Origin: an uncultured Arthrobacter sp.
Lineage (GTDB): Bacteria; Actinomycetota; Actinomycetes; Actinomycetales; Micrococcaceae
Direction: 5' to 3'
Length of the DNA stretch: 64,000 nt
Assembly: GCF_947495145.1 (NCBI RefSeq)
Contig: NZ_CANLXP010000008.1
Location: 62,001-126,000 of the forward strand
Below the pieces are notes generated by a model. The model saw only the letters and a list, made by a program, of their open reading frames with translations, did not search any database and was not told the origin of the DNA. Both the position numbers and the translations under genes were made by a program. This document shows, piece by piece, positions 50,598 through 59,281 of the stretch. Numbering within the stretch: position 1 is the stretch's first letter; the number at the start of each line of letters is the position of its first letter.

Positions 50598-51413
50598 ATG
50601 GAGGGCGGACCTTGGAGAATTCTTGTTGAATACTCCTGCACGGGATACTCCCAGTACAGCTTCCAGGCGTGGAACACCCACAGTCCCGGCAAGTACCGGG
50701 ACCTGCTCTTCGGAATCGGCTCTGAAGAGTTTGGTCACGTCGAAATGCTCGCAACCATGATCGCCCAGTTGCTGGAGAAGGCGCCTCTCGGCATCACCGA
50801 CGACGCCGTCCAGTCGGATCCGGCGATTGCCGCCGTCGTTGGTGGTACCGATATGCAGCAGGCGATCGTTGCGGGCGCCGGTGCCCGCCCGGTGGACAGT
50901 ATGGGCAACCCCTGGCAGGGCAGTTACATCACCGCTAGCGGCAATTTGCTGGCGGACTTCACCGCCAATGCCAACGCCGAGATGCAGGGCAGGCTGCAGG
51001 TTGCCCGGCTCTATCACATGACGGATGACCACGGTGTGCGGGACATGCTCTCCTTCCTCCTTGCGCGTGACACGATGCACCAGAACCAGTGGTTGGCCGC
51101 GGCTCGCGAGCTTCAGGAAGAAGGGTCGGAGAACCTTCCCGTGCCGAGCAACTTCCCGCTCAAGAAGGAGGAGCGAAGCGTCGCGTACCAGTACCAGAAC
51201 TTCTCGGACGGTAAGGCGGCATCCGAGGGTTCCTGGGCATCAGGGCCCACCCCCGACGGGCTTGGCGAGTTCTCGTACCACGAGGGTCCCACTACGTCGG
51301 CGCCCATGCCGCCGCCCACCCACCCCGATTCGCGGTTCTACGGAACAACGGAGCTGCCGAACAAGATGGAAAAGATGGCCGGCAGCGTGCAGGACAAGCT
51401 GCACAAGGAGTAG
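50598..51413 (+). CDS. Manganese catalase with missing or altered N-terminus
   Basis: From SQYSFQAWNTHSPGKYRDLLFGIGSEEFGHVEMLATMI onward this matches dimanganese catalases (conversion of H2O2 to water and oxygen): metal ligands in EEFGH, NANAEMQGRLQVARLY and ARDTMHQNQW are present. Before it, the ~45 residues that normally carry the first Glu ligand (GE.xxAxQYLFQGW context) are absent or unrecognisable; here the sequence reads MEGGPWRILVEYSCTGY. The frame stays open upstream to a GTG-type start at 50436, but that stretch (GKRPGDSRAGPPQSGKRGG) looks non-coding. The gene may be 5'-truncated, rearranged or simply divergent. ATG 50598 gives 271 residues against a usual ~290-300. Confidence 0.7.
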   Translation: MEGGPWRILVEYSCTGYSQYSFQAWNTHSPGKYRDLLFGIGSEEFGHVEMLATMIAQLLEKAPLGITDDAVQSDPAIAAVVGGTDMQQAIVAGAGARPVDSMGNPWQGSYITASGNLLADFTANANAEMQGRLQVARLYHMTDDHGVRDMLSFLLARDTMHQNQWLAAARELQEEGSENLPVPSNFPLKKEERSVAYQYQNFSDGKAASEGSWASGPTPDGLGEFSYHEGPTTSAPMPPPTHPDSRFYGTTELPNKMEKMAGSVQDKLHKE

Positions 51414-51596
51414 CCTCCACACCGAGTTGGAACAGGGAGACAGCCTGCCGCATTCGCCGCGGCGGGCTGTCGCCGCGTTCAACTCCCGGTTCACCTCCGC
51501 GAGACACCCGAAGGACGCCCGAGAAGAACAGTAGGCTTAGCACCATGTGGTTGATGGGCACGACGACGTCGGGCCACCGGGTAGGAGAGGGTTGCC

Positions 51597-52625
51597 ATGA
51601 AGAGTCCTGACGCACGTGGAATTGGAAGCAAGGCGTTGCTGGAGTTGCTTCTGCAGGCGCCGAATGCCGAGGGTATCGACGCTCTGCACAGCGCAGTACG
51701 GAGCGGCCTCGACGATTCGCCCGGGATACTGGCGGATGACGATCTGCAACTGACGCTCCTATGCCTCTACGAACTCCACTACGGCGGCATCGATGGCGCT
51801 CACCCCGAGTGGGAGTGGGAGCCGGGACTGATCGCTATCCGCAGGGACATCGAGCGGAACTTCGAAGGGGCCCTGCGCGCCGTCGTCGAGCTTCCCTCAC
51901 TGGAACCGCGAGACAGCGACGGCGTGGCAGCGGTTCTCTTCGAGCTCGCCGCAGCTGATACCGGTCCGAGCGTTTCACGGTTCGTTGCGAAGAGAGCCAC
52001 TCTGGAGCAGGCCCAGGAATTCCTCATTCACAAGTCCATCTATCAGCTGAAGGAAGCCGACCCGCACACCTGGGCCATCCCGCGCCTGAGCGGACGGGCC
52101 AAGGCGGCGATGGTCGAGATCCAGGCTGACGAGTACGGCGGAGGTCGCCCCGACCGCATGCACTCCGCGCTGTTTGCACGCACCATGCGCGGCCTGGGTC
52201 TCGATGACAGCTACGGGCACTACGTTGACGCTGTCCCCGCCCTCACTCTCGCGTCGATCAACATGATGTCCATGTTCGGGCTGAACCGCAGGCTGCGCGG
52301 CGCCATCGTGGGCCACCTTGCTGCCTATGAGATGACGTCTTCCCAGCCCAACCGCCTGTACGGGAACGGGTTCCGGCGGCTCGGCTTCGATGAGGAGGTC
52401 ACCTGGTACTTCGACGAGCATGTCGAGGCCGACGCCGTCCACGAGCAGATCGCCGGACGTGACCTGGCGGGCGGTCTGGTGGAAGCCGAGCCGGAGCTGC
52501 TGGAGGACGTCTACTTCGGAGCGGCAGCGGCGCTGACGCTGGACGGCATGCTCGGAGAGCACATCATCGCTGCGTGGGAGAAAGGTGAGTCGTCGCTGCG
52601 CGCAACTGTACCTACGCCGGCATGA
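51597..52625 (+). CDS. Heme-oxygenase-like diiron protein (iron-containing redox enzyme family)
   Basis: A 342-residue helical protein that fits the heme-oxygenase-like diiron oxidase (HDO) superfamily, which includes UndA-type decarboxylases and N-oxygenases. Candidate metal ligands are Glu59/His61 (LYELHYGG), Glu153/His157 (KEADPHTW), Glu174/Asp178 (EIQADEYGGG), His189 (RMHS) and the HVEADAVHE cluster (275-283). The reaction is not known. The ATG is preceded by GGGTTGCC only; the next gene starts within its stop codon (ATGA), so it is translationally linked to a glycosyltransferase. Confidence 0.8.
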   Translation: MKSPDARGIGSKALLELLLQAPNAEGIDALHSAVRSGLDDSPGILADDDLQLTLLCLYELHYGGIDGAHPEWEWEPGLIAIRRDIERNFEGALRAVVELPSLEPRDSDGVAAVLFELAAADTGPSVSRFVAKRATLEQAQEFLIHKSIYQLKEADPHTWAIPRLSGRAKAAMVEIQADEYGGGRPDRMHSALFARTMRGLGLDDSYGHYVDAVPALTLASINMMSMFGLNRRLRGAIVGHLAAYEMTSSQPNRLYGNGFRRLGFDEEVTWYFDEHVEADAVHEQIAGRDLAGGLVEAEPELLEDVYFGAAAALTLDGMLGEHIIAAWEKGESSLRATVPTPA

Positions 52626-53602
52626 CCCGACCGGCGGCAACCTACATCCTGCCCCTGCGGTGGACCGAGGATGTCGGAATCGCGTCACTGGCGGAGTACC
52701 TCGCTGAGGTGGCGCAGTGGGCCGAGGTATTGGTCATCGACGGGTCACCGGACCAGCTGTTCGCAAGCCACGCAGCAGCATTGCCGCCCGCGGTGCGTCA
52801 CCTGAAACCACGGTTCACCTGCCGCAACGGCAAGGTGTCGGGAGTCCTCACCGGCCTCGCCGAGGCCTCCTGCGAGCGGATCATCATCGCCGACGACGAC
52901 GTCCGTTACGAGGCGGAAGCATTCCGGCGCGTGGTCAGCCTGCTGGACGGGGCCGACGTCGTCCGCCCTCAGAACTACTTCCTGTCCCTGCCCTGGCATG
53001 CTAGTTGGGACACAGGCAGGACCCTGCTGAACCGGGCGCTCCGGTCGGACTTCCCCGGCACTCTCGGCGTACGCCGCTCCATTCTGGAGGCGACGGGCGG
53101 CTACGACGGCGATGTGTTGTTCGAGAACCTCGAGCTTCTGCGCACGGTGGCTGCGGCGGGTGGGACGGAGGTGCGGGCGGATGACCTGTTCGTCGGCCGT
53201 CTTCCGCCCAGCGTTGCCCACTTCCGCCGCCAGCGGATCCGGCAGGCCTACGATGACTTCGCCCAACCGCCGCGGCTGCTGCTGGAGCTGTCGCTGCTTC
53301 CCGCTCTGATCCTGCTCGCGGGCCGCTATGGTGCGCTTGCCTTTCCGGGGGCTGCCGCCGTCGTCGTCGGTCTGGCAGAAGCAGGACGACGACGGCGGGG
53401 CGGCAGGCTGGTCTTTCCCGCTACCTCCGCGCTCTGGGCGCCGGTGTGGGTGACTGAGCGGATGCTGACCGTCTGGGTGGCGCTTGCCTACCGGATGACC
53501 GGTGGAGTCCCTTACTACGGCTCAAAGTTGGCGAAGGCAGGTAACCCGGTACGGGTGCTGAAGCGCAGGCATGGCGAAGGAAGTGCGCACAAACAGCCAT
53601 AG
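52622..53602 (+). CDS. Glycosyltransferase, GT2-like
   Basis: A 326-residue glycosyltransferase-like protein. After the first strand (TYILPLRW) and VLVIDGSPDQ, the donor-binding Asp cluster IIIADDDVRY appears near residue 92, followed by RPQNYFLSLPWHASWDTGRTL, LGVRRSILEATGGYDGDVLFENLEL and a basic FRRQRIRQ. Hydrophobic stretches near the C-terminus (about 220-260 and 275-295) suggest membrane association. It probably glycosylates a lipid or a product linked to the diiron partner; acceptor unknown. Confidence 0.82.
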   Translation: MTRPAATYILPLRWTEDVGIASLAEYLAEVAQWAEVLVIDGSPDQLFASHAAALPPAVRHLKPRFTCRNGKVSGVLTGLAEASCERIIIADDDVRYEAEAFRRVVSLLDGADVVRPQNYFLSLPWHASWDTGRTLLNRALRSDFPGTLGVRRSILEATGGYDGDVLFENLELLRTVAAAGGTEVRADDLFVGRLPPSVAHFRRQRIRQAYDDFAQPPRLLLELSLLPALILLAGRYGALAFPGAAAVVVGLAEAGRRRRGGRLVFPATSALWAPVWVTERMLTVWVALAYRMTGGVPYYGSKLAKAGNPVRVLKRRHGEGSAHKQP

Positions 53603-53629
53603 TTGCCGACTGGATTGCCGTGCACATAC

Positions 53630-53667
53630 GACGAGTGGGAGCAGCCATGCGGCCGCTCCCACTCGTC
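53630..53667. terminator. Bidirectional terminator
   Basis: GACGAGTGGGAGC pairs exactly with GCTCCCACTCGTC around a 12-base loop, between the convergent glycosyltransferase and membrane-protein genes. Confidence 0.8.
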
Positions 53668-53687
53668 ATGCGCAATAGCGGATTGCT

Positions 53688-54578
53688 CTACCGGTTGTTG
53701 TCGATAGCGTCGTAGTCCGTGCGGTCGATCTTGCGGTGGTAGCGCATGCCGGCCAGTCCGCCCAGAATTGCGCCAATCAGTGCGGCCAGCAGGGCGACGA
53801 CCACGGCGATGATGCCGGCGGTAGTCAACGTGCCTTCGTTCAGCGGCAGGCGGGGGAAGCTGTTCAGGTTAGCCAGCACGTCGAACTGCGATCCGAAGAT
53901 AAGGCCAAGGATGGCCACGAGGATCGCGATGATGATTGCCCAGAGCCACACGGCAACACCTTGCTTGGCTCCGTTGAAGCGCGCCATCCGTCCTGCAACA
54001 TATCCGCCGCAGTAGTAGGCGAGCAGCAGGATCACGAGCAGGATGATCGCGCTTGTAATCCCCACCGTCTGTGGATCCTGCGATGCCTGGTTGGTGGCTT
54101 CGTTCAGGTCGGTGTTCGTCGAGAGGCCGAATGCTGCGCCGGCCGCGGCGACCAGTGCAGTGAGCAGGACTGCCATTCCGGTAGCTGTTAGCCAACCGAA
54201 GAAGGCGGCGCCGAACTTCATGCCGCCGAAGGTCTCCTTCTCACGCTGGTGGAGGGCATCCCGCTCGGCTCCGACCGGAACCGGCGCTACATCACGATCG
54301 CGGTCACGATCATGGTCACGATTGTCGTCAGGGTCGAGGTCGCGACCGCGCCGGCCGTGGTCATTGGAGTCGCTGGTGTGCGATACGGGAACCGCAGCAG
54401 TTCTCTGCGAGCGGTCGTCAGCGCCGTCGTTGTTGCGGTCGACATTGAGCGCGCGGGTCTCGGTGTCAGAGGGGCCTGCGTCGTTTCTTCGGAAGTTTCC
54501 GTCATCCGGTGTCGCGGAGCCGTCTGCATGCTTCGGACGGTAGTCCCGATCGTTGTTCCCTGTTTCTGGTGTACTCAT
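53688..54578 (-). CDS. Membrane protein with disordered acidic/basic N-terminus
   Basis: A 296-residue protein. Residues 1-115 are hydrophilic and low in complexity (rich in Asp, Arg and Asn, with DDNRDHDRDRDRD), probably disordered and cytoplasmic. Four hydrophobic segments follow (about 125-150, 172-195, 206-228 and 248-275) with small-residue patterns such as GGYVAGRMARFNGAKQG and GAILGGLAGMRYHRK, resembling YrzE/TIGR04086-like integral membrane proteins. ATG has AGGAGGC upstream. Function is unknown. Confidence 0.8.
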   Translation of the reverse strand: MSTPETGNNDRDYRPKHADGSATPDDGNFRRNDAGPSDTETRALNVDRNNDGADDRSQRTAAVPVSHTSDSNDHGRRGRDLDPDDNRDHDRDRDRDVAPVPVGAERDALHQREKETFGGMKFGAAFFGWLTATGMAVLLTALVAAAGAAFGLSTNTDLNEATNQASQDPQTVGITSAIILLVILLLAYYCGGYVAGRMARFNGAKQGVAVWLWAIIIAILVAILGLIFGSQFDVLANLNSFPRLPLNEGTLTTAGIIAVVVALLAALIGAILGGLAGMRYHRKIDRTDYDAIDNNR

Positions 54579-54671
54579 GGTGCCTCCTGATTTCAGGGCC
54601 CTAAGGCGACTTAATAAGCAACCTTAGTATTCCGGTGTTGTGGGGACAAGAGCGCCACACCGTGCGGTGGC

Positions 54672-55184
54672 ATGCTTGGAGGCATGGACTGGGAAATTAT
54701 CGTGACCGTCATCTGCGGGTTGGCCATCGCCGTCGGAGTGGCGGGGGTGGTCATTCCGATCCTGCCGGGCAGCATTCTCATTATCGTTTCGCTGCTGGTG
54801 TGGGCGTTCACGGTGACGAGCGGGCCGGGTTGGACGGCGCTCGCGGTGGGTGGGGTGTGCGCATTGGCCGGGCTTCTCGCCGGCACCATCCTCACAGGGC
54901 GAAAGCTGCGTCAGCGTAAGATTCCCGGACGGTCCATCACTGTCGGCCTGGTGCTCGGCGTCGTGGGTATGTTCGTGATTCCGGTGGTGGGGCTGATCGT
55001 TGGGTTCGTCGCCGGCCTGCTGCTCAGCGAGGCTGCCCGCTTACGCGACGTCAGGGCAGCGGTGTCTTCCAGTGTTGAGGCGCTGAAGGCTCTGGGGCTG
55101 GGGATTGTGGTGGAACTGGTGCTGGCCTGTGCGGCGGGCAGCGCATGGGTTATTGCTGTGTGGGCTCACTTCGCCATGCGCTGA
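54672..55184 (+). CDS. DUF456 family membrane protein
   Basis: A 170-residue protein with four or five hydrophobic helices. The motif VGVAGVVIPILPGSILI and the glycine-rich AGLLAGTILTGRK / IPVVGLIVGFVAGLLLSE are the signature of DUF456. ATG 54672 or 54684 could be the start; the sequence after 54684 (MDWEIIVTVI) looks more like relatives. Function unknown. Confidence 0.85.
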   Translation: MLGGMDWEIIVTVICGLAIAVGVAGVVIPILPGSILIIVSLLVWAFTVTSGPGWTALAVGGVCALAGLLAGTILTGRKLRQRKIPGRSITVGLVLGVVGMFVIPVVGLIVGFVAGLLLSEAARLRDVRAAVSSSVEALKALGLGIVVELVLACAAGSAWVIAVWAHFAMR

Positions 55185-55201
55185 CCCGCCTCAAGCTTTG
55201 C

Positions 55202-55324
55202 TTACCGCCTGTAGCCGCGGTTCTTTCCACGGTTGTACTTGGCATTGGTGCGGCCCTGCTGACGCTTTCCCAGCAGTTTGGACGCAATGACCGGTGCAAG
55301 CATCCAGAGGATCTTCTTCAACAT
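55202..55324 (-). CDS. Small basic protein (40 residues)
   Basis: The frame from ATG 55324 to TAA encodes a 40-residue peptide starting MLKKILWMLAPVIASKLLGK and ending in a very basic tail (RGKNRGYRR). AAAGGCGGAACC before the ATG is a good ribosome site, and codon use is like that of neighbouring genes. The N-terminal half is amphipathic or membrane-inserting. It is convergent with the DUF456 gene. No function can be given. Confidence 0.55.
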   Translation of the reverse strand: MLKKILWMLAPVIASKLLGKRQQGRTNAKYNRGKNRGYRR

Positions 55325-55370
55325 AAGGTTCCGCCTTTCGTGGACTGAATCTCCATGGTAAGCACACTGA

Positions 55371-56849
55371 TCAATTCTGTGTTGGTTCGAAGGTGACGAA
55401 TTCCCCCAGGGCCGCCAGCTGCGCGAGCCGGCATTCCGGTTTGAGGTACATCATGTGGCCAGCCTCGTGATAGTGGTGGAAAATCCGTTCCCGTGCCTGC
55501 TCAGTGAGGGTCATGTGGGCGAACACGTACTCGGCCGCGAAGTGCGGAGTGGCGCCGTCCTGATACCCGTAATCCACGTGGACACGAAGCGCAGGATTGT
55601 GCACCATCAGCCGCTCGAGTACATCGCTGACGTCAACGGGTGCCCCTTCAAAGGTCCGGTAACTCCAGGGCTGAACCCGCGCGGTGAGGATCTCGTAGGG
55701 GAGGTCATTCTCATACCCGAGTTCGGCTCGTACGTAATGGTTGATTGCAGCCGCGAACGGCCCAGTGATTGCGCGCATGCTCGGATCGTCAGTCGAGGTG
55801 GACGATTGCAGGTTTGCAGGGGGAGCAGTGAACCGTCCGTCGATCCTGCCCACCACGAGCCCCTCGGCCCGCAGAAGTTCGGCGGCGAATTCGTGGTATG
55901 CCCAGCGCAAGTTGGTGCGGCGGATGAAACCCTCATCAAGGGTGGTGAGGGCGCTCAGGCGGCTGACGACGTCGTCGTACTCCGTGGCTGTGAGTCGGGC
56001 GCCCTGAGAGAGGGCATAACCGAAGTCCCGTGCGGCGAAGTTTTCTGCTTCCCGCACCACGTCGGCCAGTTCCCTGCCCGGATGCCGGCCGTGATAGTGG
56101 GCGATGGCCGCGTAGGTGGGCAGATGGAGCGCATACGGAGTGTCGCTGCCCGGGAAGAAGCGAAGCGTAGACATGTTCAGCACCGTCGAGATGAGGCCGA
56201 GGCCATTGACGGCCATCCCATAGGCGTCGAACAGCCGGCCCGCGACGGCGACCGCCCGAAGGGTTCCATAGGACTCGCCGACGAGGTACTTGGGGGAGAG
56301 CCACCGGTTGTTGCGCGTGGTCCAGAGGCGGATCACCTCGGCAACAAGATCGCGGTCCTCAACGAAAGCGTGGAACTCGTCGGTTTTCTCGCCCTCGATC
56401 ACCCGGGAGAAACCGGTGCTTACCGGATCAATCAGGACGAGGTCGCTGTGTTCGAGCAGGGTTTCGGGGTTGTCCACGAGCCCGAAAGGCGGGGGAGTCA
56501 AGGCGCCGACGTCGCCCGAGTCCACCAATCGTGGACCGAGCAGGCCAAGGTGCAGCCAGACGGACGAGGAGCCAGGTCCGCCGTTGAACGCGAAGGTTAC
56601 CGGCCGGTCCGAGGTGCTGTTGTCCTGGGTATACGCAACGACGAAGATCTCAGCCTTCGGCTTGAACCCTTCGGATTTGCCGTCTTTGGTTTCTTCGCGG
56701 CGCAGAACGAGTCGGCCGGTGGTTGTGGTGTAGGCCAGGCCGGAGGGCATGGTGTGCTGCCGGGAGACGAAGTCGTCGCTGACTTCCTTGACTGCGGCGG
56801 GCTCGGTCTTCTCGGTGGTGGTGTCTTCAGTTGCAAATTCTTCAGCCAT
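55371..56849 (-). CDS. S10 family serine carboxypeptidase-like peptidase
   Basis: A 492-residue alpha/beta-hydrolase-fold peptidase. FAFNGGPGSSSVWLHLG (87-103) is the oxyanion-hole segment; GESYG holds the nucleophile Ser193; Asp in HVDYGYQDGATPHF and His in YHEAGHMMYL complete the triad. No signal peptide is visible (the start is acidic, MAEEFATEDTTTEK), unlike most eukaryotic members, so this bacterial member is probably intracellular. The natural substrate is unknown. Confidence 0.92.
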   Translation of the reverse strand: MAEEFATEDTTTEKTEPAAVKEVSDDFVSRQHTMPSGLAYTTTTGRLVLRREETKDGKSEGFKPKAEIFVVAYTQDNSTSDRPVTFAFNGGPGSSSVWLHLGLLGPRLVDSGDVGALTPPPFGLVDNPETLLEHSDLVLIDPVSTGFSRVIEGEKTDEFHAFVEDRDLVAEVIRLWTTRNNRWLSPKYLVGESYGTLRAVAVAGRLFDAYGMAVNGLGLISTVLNMSTLRFFPGSDTPYALHLPTYAAIAHYHGRHPGRELADVVREAENFAARDFGYALSQGARLTATEYDDVVSRLSALTTLDEGFIRRTNLRWAYHEFAAELLRAEGLVVGRIDGRFTAPPANLQSSTSTDDPSMRAITGPFAAAINHYVRAELGYENDLPYEILTARVQPWSYRTFEGAPVDVSDVLERLMVHNPALRVHVDYGYQDGATPHFAAEYVFAHMTLTEQARERIFHHYHEAGHMMYLKPECRLAQLAALGEFVTFEPTQN

Positions 56850-56881
56850 ACGTTGAGCCTAGCGGTGGTTACGCGAGGCAA

Positions 56882-58348
56882 CTACCCCCGCTTCGAGGAT
56901 TGCATGGCCGGCTCAACGTCCGCACTCCACGACTGGTGCTGCTCGGGCGGGGCGAAGAAGAGCGCGGCAATCAGACCGATCACCACGACGGTGGCGGGCA
57001 GCAGCAGGGACTGGCCCATCGCAGCCGCGTACCCGGCGGCTTGCTCTGGTGCGTTCACCGCATCATTGGCAACGAGCCGTGCCTGCATGATTGCTGCGAT
57101 GCCCGCGCTGCCGATCACGGCTCCTACCTGCCGCGTGGTGTTGTAGACCCCCGAGCCGGCACCAGCGAGCGATGGCGCAAGGTTGCGGGTGGCGGTCAGC
57201 GAGACCGGAGCCCAGATCCCCGCGCTGGCCAGACCGATGAGCGCGAGCGGAAGTAGTAACAGCCAGAATGGAGTGTCCGGTGTGAGCAGCGACGCCAACC
57301 AATAGAGCGCCACAGCCATCCCGGCGAATCCGAAAATTGCCATGTACTTCGGGTTGCCGCGCTGCACGAGCTTCCCGACGAACGGAGCGAGCGCTCCGGA
57401 GATGATGGCCATGGGTGTAAGCAGCATGGCGGCCTCGGTGGGCGAGAGGTTTCGGACATTTTGCGCGTACAGCATGAGCGGCAGGCTGATGGTCGTGATG
57501 GTGAACCCCATGGCCGAGATTGCCGTGTTGGCCAAAGAGAAGTTGCGATCCCGAAAGAGCTTCAGCGGTACGAGCGGTTCCTTGCGGTTGAAGCGCTGCC
57601 AGACGAGGAAAGCGGTGAAAAGCACAGCCCCCGTGATGATGAGCGACCACACGGAGATTGGGCCGGCGATGGACCCCCAGTTGTAGCTCTCGCCTTCCTG
57701 AAGGCCGAAGACCAGGCAGAACATTCCGGCTGCGCTGAGGACCACGCCGAGCAGGTCGAAGGAGTGGTTGGTGGTGGTCAGGTTCGGAACCAGCCGGTAG
57801 GCGAGCACCAGCCCGACGACGCCGACCGGTACATTGACGAAGAAGATCCACTCCCAGCCGAGCGAGTCGACAAGAACCCCGCCGAGGATGGGGCCGACGA
57901 GCGTTGCGATACCCGCAACGGAACCCCAGAGTCCCATAGCCGACCCGCGCCGGTCCGGCGGAAAGATGCGGGTGATGACGGACATGGTTTGCGGTGTCAT
58001 CAGGGCTGCGCCGAGTCCCTGGAGAACACGGGCAAGAATAAGTAGCTCAATGGTGCCGGCGAGCCCGCACAGGGCGCTGGACACGGTGAAGACAGCGAGG
58101 CCGGCGAGGTAGACCCGGCGCGGGCCGAACCGGTCACCCAGCCTTCCGGTGATCAGGAGCGGCACGGCGTAGGCAAGGAGATACGCGCTGGTAACCCAGA
58201 TGGCGGCGTCGATGTCCGCTTGCAACCCGGCCATGATGGCAGGCGTGGCTACAGACACGATGGTGGAGTCAACGAGGATCATGAAAAACCCGATGACGAG
58301 CGACCATAGCGCGGGCCAGGCCCGGATCTCCGGAGCGGAAGATTGCAT
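56882..58348 (-). CDS. DHA2-type MFS drug exporter (EmrB/QacA family)
   Basis: A 488-residue transporter with about 14 membrane segments. Motif C-like WIFFVNVPVGVVGLVLAY, motif A GRLGDRFGPRRVYL and helix 1 FFMILVDSTIVSVATPAI (with the membrane Asp of 14-TMS drug/proton antiporters) support an exporter. ATG 58348 is chosen over a TTG 15 bp upstream. It is a lone gene; no TetR-type regulator is adjacent, so substrate and control are unknown. Confidence 0.92.
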   Translation of the reverse strand: MQSSAPEIRAWPALWSLVIGFFMILVDSTIVSVATPAIMAGLQADIDAAIWVTSAYLLAYAVPLLITGRLGDRFGPRRVYLAGLAVFTVSSALCGLAGTIELLILARVLQGLGAALMTPQTMSVITRIFPPDRRGSAMGLWGSVAGIATLVGPILGGVLVDSLGWEWIFFVNVPVGVVGLVLAYRLVPNLTTTNHSFDLLGVVLSAAGMFCLVFGLQEGESYNWGSIAGPISVWSLIITGAVLFTAFLVWQRFNRKEPLVPLKLFRDRNFSLANTAISAMGFTITTISLPLMLYAQNVRNLSPTEAAMLLTPMAIISGALAPFVGKLVQRGNPKYMAIFGFAGMAVALYWLASLLTPDTPFWLLLLPLALIGLASAGIWAPVSLTATRNLAPSLAGAGSGVYNTTRQVGAVIGSAGIAAIMQARLVANDAVNAPEQAAGYAAAMGQSLLLPATVVVIGLIAALFFAPPEQHQSWSADVEPAMQSSKRG

Positions 58349-58417
58349 TGTCTGAGGGTACAACCGGCCGCTGACATTTGGTTCTACGCCCGGTTGCTGC
58401 GGTATCTTGGTTGCTGC

Positions 58418-58490
58418 GGGGCTTTAGCTCAGTTGGTAGAGCGTTTCGTTCGCAATGAAAAGGTCAGGGGTTCGATTCCCCTAAGCTCCA
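58418..58490 (+). tRNA. tRNA-Ala (anticodon CGC)
   Basis: A 73-base cloverleaf: acceptor GGGGCTT/AAGCTCC (one G-U), D arm GCTC/GAGC, anticodon stem TTTCG/TGAAA with loop TTCGCAA, variable AGGTC, T arm AGGGG TTCGATT CCCCT, discriminator A. The anticodon CGC reads the alanine codon GCG. The 3' CCA is not encoded. A tRNA end is a common integration site, and accessory genes follow on the right. Confidence 0.95.
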
Positions 58491-58651
58491 CTCTCCCCGC
58501 ATAACGGCGCGTTTCTTCAACTTCGGCGGCTCGGTAGCCAGCTTCGCATGCCGGGAGCCGTTCGTGTTGCTGGAGTCGGCTAATAGGTTGAACGCCCGTC
58601 AGCGCGAACTCGTCCTGCACGGTCCGGGTGCTCTTGGCTGAGGACTAATCC

Positions 58652-59281
58652 CTAGACTACGAGGTTGCTTGTGAAGCCGATGCTTCTTGCAGCGTTGGCG
58701 ACATCTGCCGCGATGGCAGGAGAATTTAATGGAACCGAGAACTCCGGACTCGAAGGCATCGCCCGGTTGTTCCACAAAGCGATGACTCGTCGTCCACCGA
58801 CCATCGCGGAGGGAGCCAGCACGCCGTCGAGATCGGGCCATGCTGCATGGATGGCCCGCGCCCACGCGCCGGTCCGGCGCTTCTCCTGCAGTGCGACCTG
58901 CGCGGAGGCGCCAGCGCGGGTCAGCCAGGGGCCGGTAAGATCAGCCAAACTAACATCGGCGGCGGTCCGGATGGCCGTGACATACGGCGCATGGCGGTCG
59001 ACATCGACGAAGCGGGTGAGCTGGAAGACCTCACCGAGGCAGGTGTCCACGCTCTCACCCAGGTAGGCAGCGCCCAGAGGTGCGTAATCTCCAGCTGGCT
59101 CGGGATGCGGGTCCCAGCGCGAGCTTGGTACAGGCCCCCAGGTGCGAAGGCCGTTCCACGGTGTGGGGTGGGGTGAACTCGTGAAGTGGATTCGCCACAG
59201 CACCGTTCCTTGACCGAGCGTGTGAGTCTCACAGCCGATGCGGTGGAGATCGTCTACGCCCGGCGGGTACTGACTCGGCAT
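58652..59281 (-). CDS. RES-domain toxin
   Basis: A 209-residue RES protein. VLWRIHFTSSPHPTPWNGL carries the conserved Arg, SSRWDPHPE and AAYLGESVDTCLGEVF carry the Glu region, and ALWNNRAM lies near the conserved Ser region. RES toxins studied elsewhere degrade NAD+ and belong to type II modules with Xre/MbcA-type antitoxins. The start ATG overlaps the antitoxin stop (ATGA), so it is produced from the same transcript, antitoxin first. It lies 162 bp past the tRNA. Confidence 0.85.
   Translation of the reverse strand: MPSQYPPGVDDLHRIGCETHTLGQGTVLWRIHFTSSPHPTPWNGLRTWGPVPSSRWDPHPEPAGDYAPLGAAYLGESVDTCLGEVFQLTRFVDVDRHAPYVTAIRTAADVSLADLTGPWLTRAGASAQVALQEKRRTGAWARAIHAAWPDLDGVLAPSAMVGGRRVIALWNNRAMPSSPEFSVPLNSPAIAADVANAARSIGFTSNLVV

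Noticed and set aside
55455-57146. 563-codon plus-strand frame opposite the S10 peptidase
   Set aside because: The peptidase has an intact triad on the other strand; the plus frame has no motif and runs into the exporter gene.
58429-58620. Minus-strand frame ending in RGIEPLTFSLRTKRSTN across the tRNA gene
   Set aside because: The RGIEPLTFSL tail is what results from translating a tRNA gene in antisense; it is a well-known false protein and the real feature is tRNA-Ala.
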